Source: Lota lota (taxonomy: Eukaryota > Chordata > Actinopteri > Gadiformes > Lotidae). Taken from it: a stretch of 64,000 bases of DNA. Positions 59,118-64,000 of this stretch are shown here, one piece after another. The notes under the pieces are model-generated. The model searched no databases. It was given only the letters and a program-made list of their open reading frames with translations, and was not told the origin of the DNA. Each line of letters opens with the position of its first letter. Positions within the stretch are counted from its first letter, which is position 1. The position numbers and the translations under genes are program-made. The stretch lies in contig JACYXH010000314.1 of the NCBI GenBank assembly GCA_026745465.1, forward strand, positions 1,641,501 through 1,705,500, given 5' to 3'.

Positions 59118-59414
59118 CTGTAAAAAAGTGTCTGCAAATGTTTCAAATCAACACTGTGTATTTGGCTGCTGTATAAATGCACTTATTGCAAGCTTCGTCT
59201 ACTCGCGCAAATTAGTATTCTTCGGTAGAATATCTCTGTAACGAAACAGGAAACAAGGCAGTTATTAATATATGGCCAGGTTCTGTGCATTATCCCCCCA
59301 GAAGTTCTGCTATAATATAGTAGGACTGCTGGATCCAAGATAAATAATCCCGGATCCAGCAGTCCTATGGTCCTAAATTACTGCAGAACTTCTAGGGGCA
59401 GAAGGCACAGAACA
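59118..59414. repeat. Dispersed repeat with long fold-back
   Basis: Left part matches the repeat at 50,634-50,795. Arms at about 59,280-59,336 and 59,352-59,414 are inverted copies (GTTCTGTGC, AGAAGTTCTGC, AGGACTGCTGGATCC against their complements) around a 15-bp loop. The stem is about 55-60 bp with a few mismatches and indels. Confidence 0.8.
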
Positions 59415-60250
59415 TGGGCCCAAACCAGGGCCACGGTCGAATAGTCTTTTTTTTTCTTAGGAAGGTTCCTCGCTGAGTGAAATGACCCGGAATTATCTAA
59501 GTGGCAGCCATGATAAGAGCTGTTCGAATTCTCTAAATGCTAAGGGAAAGGTGCTTCAATGCTTCCTTTCTTATCCGCTTTAGCATAGGGTACACCGGAC
59601 CATACTTTACGAATGGAAATTGATAATGCCATCCCACAATTCATTGCAGCAGGAACAGTTAAAACGACGCACCATTCAGCCGTTCACGGAAACAAACGAT
59701 CAACATGATCCGACAATTATTTTACTACAATCAATCAGGGATATATGTCCATAAATATGAGTGGACAAGAGTTTGAGCGTGAGGAACCAATATCAATGTG
59801 ACAACTATTTCGTTTCCCTTCTGTGACTGGGAGCCTTTCTTATTATTTTTTTTGCATGAAACAACACAGTAAGAACGCAGAGGACAAAGTATCTAAGGTT
59901 TTTAGTAGCTAATCTTCGGAACATTGTAGTTTAATAATGGCAGGCCCTCGTCCATAACATCCGCCGTCGCATAATGACGTAGCCCATTGTAAATGCATTC
60001 GGATTATTTTAGCACCACGGTTGTCTCTTCCTAAGGCTTTCCTTGATCTCATGACGTTTTCTATTGAGGTCAAGGAAAAGAGGTTAGGAAAGGAGCTACG
60101 ACGTAATTTCTTTGACTATCCGACCGCAACCCAGGACTGCAAGGGAAGGAGTTACGCCCTGTTTCCCAACGAAGATCCAACACAGTGGCCAGTCTACAGG
60201 GTGTTGATTTGAGACCTTTACATACGGTTTTTTGTTATTCCCTCTTCTGA
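59415..60250. repeat. Hairpin-rich sequence, probably an old repeat
   Basis: Contains at least two imperfect inverted repeats: ATGCTAAGGGAAAGG with CCTTTCTTATCCGCTTTAGC (about 59,535-59,590), and CCTAAGGCTTTCCTTGATCTC with its near complement (about 60,032-60,092). No gene was recognised. Confidence 0.45.
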
Positions 60251-60489
60251 AGGAAGTCGCAACGTGCTCTTATCAGCCTACATAGCATCCTATAATTATA
60301 CCTTAACCTAAACTACCCAAGATGTATAAACTTCGAAAATAAATGTATTCTCAATCAAATCTAAATTATTTTGTCATGGATTTTTTAATAAAATATAGAA
60401 TACATTGCAGTGATATCGAATAACTTGCAGATTCGTTCTCACTGAACTGACACTAAACTAACATTGACGGGAGAGCACACACAAAACAT

Positions 60490-60492
<3 letters not shown>

Positions 60493-60571
<79 letters not shown>
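60493..60571. repeat. (CA)n microsatellite
   Basis: Pure CA run of about 79 bp. Confidence 0.96.
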
Positions 60572-60573
<2 letters not shown>

Positions 60574-60939
60574 CAATCCACAAATATTTGGTACTTAAAC
60601 AAATGATATCCAAACGGATATTTCACGATCCACAAATATTAATTGTTTTACTTGTGTCTTGTAAAATTGTATCCACACTCTCTTTCAGAACTTTATTTTT
60701 AATGTTAACTAGTAGATAAGCATTTGTGGATCTCGTTGAGGTTTGTCCAATGTGTACCGCAGTGTAAGATATTAAATGAACACATATTGCCATGTAAACT
60801 ACTACAAGTACAATCTACATATTGATTCATAATTTCCGTATTTCTCTGAACAATTAAAAAATCCTCTAGTTTACGCAAATATGTTAATAATGTAATTTTG
60901 TTTTGGAGTACTTCCGCGCTGATATAAAGTTGGTCCGTT

Positions 60940-61131
60940 TTTAAGCCAGTAGAAAGGGGTGAAAGGTCCCGTATTTAAATTATTTGCGCATGCGCATCGG
61001 TGTACAGATGGGACTTGGTCTGCTGCTCATATGTTTCTTTCTTCATTCTGCCAGCAGCTTCTCGCCGGTGATTTCACTCTATACGTTTCTCACTTTGTTT
61101 TGTTTTTTCTCAGTCCGATAAAGCATAGGAA
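60940..61131 (+). promoter_or_regulatory. top1: top1 promoter and 5' UTR with NRF1 site
   Basis: A perfect NRF1 palindrome GCGCATGCGC at 60,986-60,995 lies 137 bases upstream of the top1 start codon, typical of housekeeping promoters. A pyrimidine-rich TTTTTTCTCAG just before the start codon could be 5' UTR or a splice acceptor. Confidence 0.6.
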
Positions 61132-63946
61132 ATGAGTGGGGATTACTCCCATAACAACAACCAGGTAATACAAAGCATAGCTTATCATGTCTCTAAAGTT
61201 TGATTCCAGTTCAATCCGATTACTTTATTTGATGGTGTATTATGTGGTTTGGTTGACAGGTTGGCTAACTGTTACCAGAGCTAACCCGCGCTAGCTCGGC
61301 ATGTTTTGTAGCCATCACATTTGATTGTTAGACTTTGCTTAACAACACTCAGTTATATTTGTTAATTAAAATGATGGGCATGAGAGAACATGGGTGTATA
61401 AATATCTTGATAACTGCAGCAGTATAAAACTAGTAAGTAAAGCTCATTAAGTGAGCTTTGCCTCTCGGCAGTAAAGGCTAGACATACTTTAGTGCCATGT
61501 TACCAGCCAGCGTAGCATGCTAACCCTAGCAGGCTAACCAGCAAGCTAACTACTGCCTCCCTGCCGTTCACCAAGTTTAAAGTTAGTTAGCCGGCTTTCA
61601 AGCTAACGCTATCTAAACATGCTTATTTTTTCTACATTTTCAGATTGACTGTGGCTCTCGAAACAACGGTGAGTCCACTACATTGTGTCGATAATACAAA
61701 ATGATGACTCCAAATTTGACGCGTCTACACAATTTCATAACGTTAGTTCTCAGCAGAGGACAGAAATGGCGACCAGAGACTAAGTCCTCTCCCTCTCTCA
61801 AAAGCGCCTATTGTTCAAAAAGAAGGGCTTCAAAAGGCATTTCGGGCATTTATTGTCTCTATTGGGTCAATTGTTTTAGTACATTCTGACGTATTGTACG
61901 TGTTTACAGGATCCATTTTTCTTTTTAGTGTTCTTCAGATGCCACATTTGTTATCTGAAAGTGAGGGTTTGGGGTTTGCGGACTTAGTCTCTACGCCATT
62001 TTCTTTTTTCGCTCTAGCGGCCTGGCTCTACTGTAGCACTGAACATGGGCTATGGAGTGCAGATGGCTGTCTGGAAGTGAAACGCGCAGGGACAATACTC
62101 GACCCACTCTCCCGGGCATCGTGGAGGTTTAGATAGGCCTTGCACGTTGTCTCTAGTAAATGTGGTTTCCGTGATGGTGTTAAAAAATTTAATAATAGTT
62201 ATCCATGGTTTTTGTAGCATTCGCCATTGAAAGCAATCTGGCTACAGTTGCCTTAGGGGGCAAACCGTTTGGTTCAGGGCACACATTGATCACAGCATCT
62301 ATAGATATATCACAACTAATGTATGATTTTCCATGGGATGTCCCTGATCTAAAATTAAGCCCCAATTAACTTTACAAAAAAATAATACTAGAAATTATTT
62401 AAATACGATTATATATTGTGGGCCATTTGTTTTAATGTGGATGGTGCATTCTTTTATATTCTGTCACACCCAAAGCAGTCTATAAATACAGTTGTTACAG
62501 GCCAAACTAGTTTTTCGGATTCAGGCGATGGACTTCTTGGACACTGTCAAAAACAGTGTATGTATTTTTATTTAATGCTAAATTAGCAAGAGAATTGTCT
62601 ACGGATAACTTAGATTAATATATTTTAAGGCTCAAAGGGACATTTTGGCCTTAGTCGTGTGTGTGTGTGTGTGTGTGTGTGTTAAACCACCAGCTCTTAT
62701 CATAGTCTAAATAATCATGTTCTGACTTGAAGTGAGTTCTCTGCATGTGTTCCTTTGTTCATAGCAACCTTTTGAATAGATGACAATATATTAGCAAAAA
62801 AAAAAAACTGTCCATATTCAATTTCCCCATTAATCTCCCCATTCCTCATTATTATTAACCTCAGTCATTTAAGTAAGGCCTTTTGGCTACCTACTAAAGG
62901 TAGCCTTTTTTGTTAGCAATAGTAAGCTACTAGTCATGTTCAGGTGTAGCATTGGGTATAGATTCATCTACATGTGATTTCTGTTCAATAGTGATGGAGC
63001 ATGATAAGCTCCTCCTGTTGTCCAGTCTATTTGGCTATGATTTCTGTATATCTGAAACCACAGCAATTGTGCAATCAATTTATGTTTCCTGCTTGATGTT
63101 AACAGAAGTTTCTTAAACTTTGCTAAACAACAGTTTATTTTATTTAGAAAATGCAATGCTGGCTTTGTTTGTTTGCATATTACAACCTGTCCTACATTTC
63201 ATATCAGTTTCCTAAAATGTAGAGACACTAGGGATGCTGTCTTTCCATAAAACAGGTCTTTGTGGCACGTGCATTTAACAAATTAATGTACACATGTCCA
63301 TATCGTTGAATTTGAAAAACCTCACTTGTATGTATAATTTGTATGTTTTGTTTATCATATGTGGTTTTATTCCAGAAGTTGAGTTTGAATTCTTGTTTGT
63401 ATAAAAGGACTCAACTTCACATGTTCCTGTATTGTCCAAAAACGTTACACAATGTTGTAATGAAGAAAAGCTGACATCCATTTCCTTTGTCCTAAGACCC
63501 TCATAAACATAAAGACAAGTACAAGGAACATAAAAACAAGGACCACAAGAAAGACAAGGAACGTGAGAAATCAAAACATGCCATCAGGTAGGGCTGCTAT
63601 CCTATTGGTCAACTACATGATTTGCTACATGATCATAGCAAATGGTTGTTGTCCGCTGGACCTGGTTGTGCTGTGTGTGAACACTAATGACTGTCCTCTG
63701 ATTACCAAGTTTGTCGTTGCGTCATTGGTATGGAAGTCCAACCACTCTGTTATCAAAGTAAGGTGTCGTATGGTTTGAGTTCCGCCTAAAGATGATGTGG
63801 TTTTTATATTGTTTGCCTCTAAAAACTCCAGTGACCACAAGGACGCTTCTGAGAAGAAGCATAAGGACAAGGAGAAGATGAAGCACAAAGATGGCAACGC
63901 AGACAAACACAAGGACAAACACAGGGACAAGGAGAAGCGGAAGGAG
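61132..63946 (+). CDS. top1: DNA topoisomerase I, N-terminal exons (continues past window)
   Basis: Nuclear type IB enzyme that nicks one DNA strand through a tyrosine and relaxes supercoils ahead of polymerases. Only the 5' end is here: exons 61132-61164 (MSGDYSHNNNQ), 61644-61668 (IDCGSRNN), 63497-63587 and 63832-63946; 264 nt, 88 residues, ending in frame at a GTGAAT donor. Exons of 33 and 25 nt followed by a Lys/His/Asp/Glu-rich segment (DPHKHKDKYKEHKNK, KKHKDKEKMKHKDG) match the disordered, charged N-terminal domain of vertebrate TOP1, which carries nuclear and nucleolar targeting signals. Core and catalytic domains lie to the right of base 64,000. Confidence 0.95.
61669..63496. other. 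top1 intron 2, nothing recognised
   Basis: A 1.8 kb intron with a GT microsatellite at about 62,660-62,682 and an A run near 62,797. No extra exon was seen. The exon 2 to exon 3 junction keeps the frame and the family sequence, so none is needed. Confidence 0.6.
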
Positions 63947-64000
63947 GTGAATATCATGCAAATTCAATGTGGCAATCATTGTCAACCTGGCTAAATGGAT

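Noticed and set aside
63275..63985. Minus-strand frames of 87-110 codons over top1 exons 3 and 4
   Set aside because: They are antisense to, or beside, the Lys-rich top1 exons and have no support of their own.

Overview
This window reads as teleost fish nuclear DNA. It holds spliced genes with GT/AG introns, a muscle myosin gene carrying the fish form of mir-499 in an intron, tRNA-derived SINEs and cut-and-paste DNA transposons. Dinucleotide microsatellites and long poly-C/poly-G runs are extremely dense. That microsatellite load is reminiscent of cod-like fishes (Gadiformes), but this is an inference, not a species call.

Layout. (1) About 18-16,811, minus strand: most of a sarcomeric myosin heavy chain gene, identified as myh7b by its sequence and by mir-499 in one of its introns. 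I traced 37 coding exons (1,728 codons, one open frame). The C-terminal end of the rod lies beyond the left edge. (2) About 17-38.8 kb: a gene-poor interval of microsatellites, a TC/AG, CA/TG and CTGT/CTAT repeat landscape, poly-C tracts, a 1.8 kb pogo-type transposon relic (26,272-28,057) and a few CTCF-like motifs. No gene is convincing here. (3) 38.8-42.3 kb, minus: snai1, three coding exons, 271 residues. (4) 44.0-46.5 kb, plus: a short tp53inp2-like gene, head to head with snai1. (5) 48.9-56.2 kb, plus: a CYLD-like K63/M1-type deubiquitinase gene with 13 coding exons and 735 residues. It keeps only one CAP-Gly domain. (6) 56.2-60.9 kb: repeats, including a fold-back element and a TIR element. 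(7) 61.0-64.0 kb, plus: the first four coding exons of top1, running off the right edge.

In human, MYH7B, TP53INP2, TOP1 and SNAI1 all lie on chromosome 20q, so the block is mostly conserved synteny. The CYLD-like gene is the one out of place, since human CYLD is on chromosome 16. The genes do not form one pathway. They cover muscle contraction and its intronic microRNA, EMT transcription, autophagy/nuclear receptor co-activation, ubiquitin editing and DNA topology.

The most interesting signals concern splicing of myh7b. A run of about 70 TG repeats directly abuts an exon acceptor. An inverted repeat pair flanks exons 5-8. Sense-oriented SINEs sit within about 16-36 bases of splice donors in myh7b and in the CYLD-like gene. 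All exon coordinates were read by eye from splice consensus, reading frame and family similarity. No alignment or database search was run.
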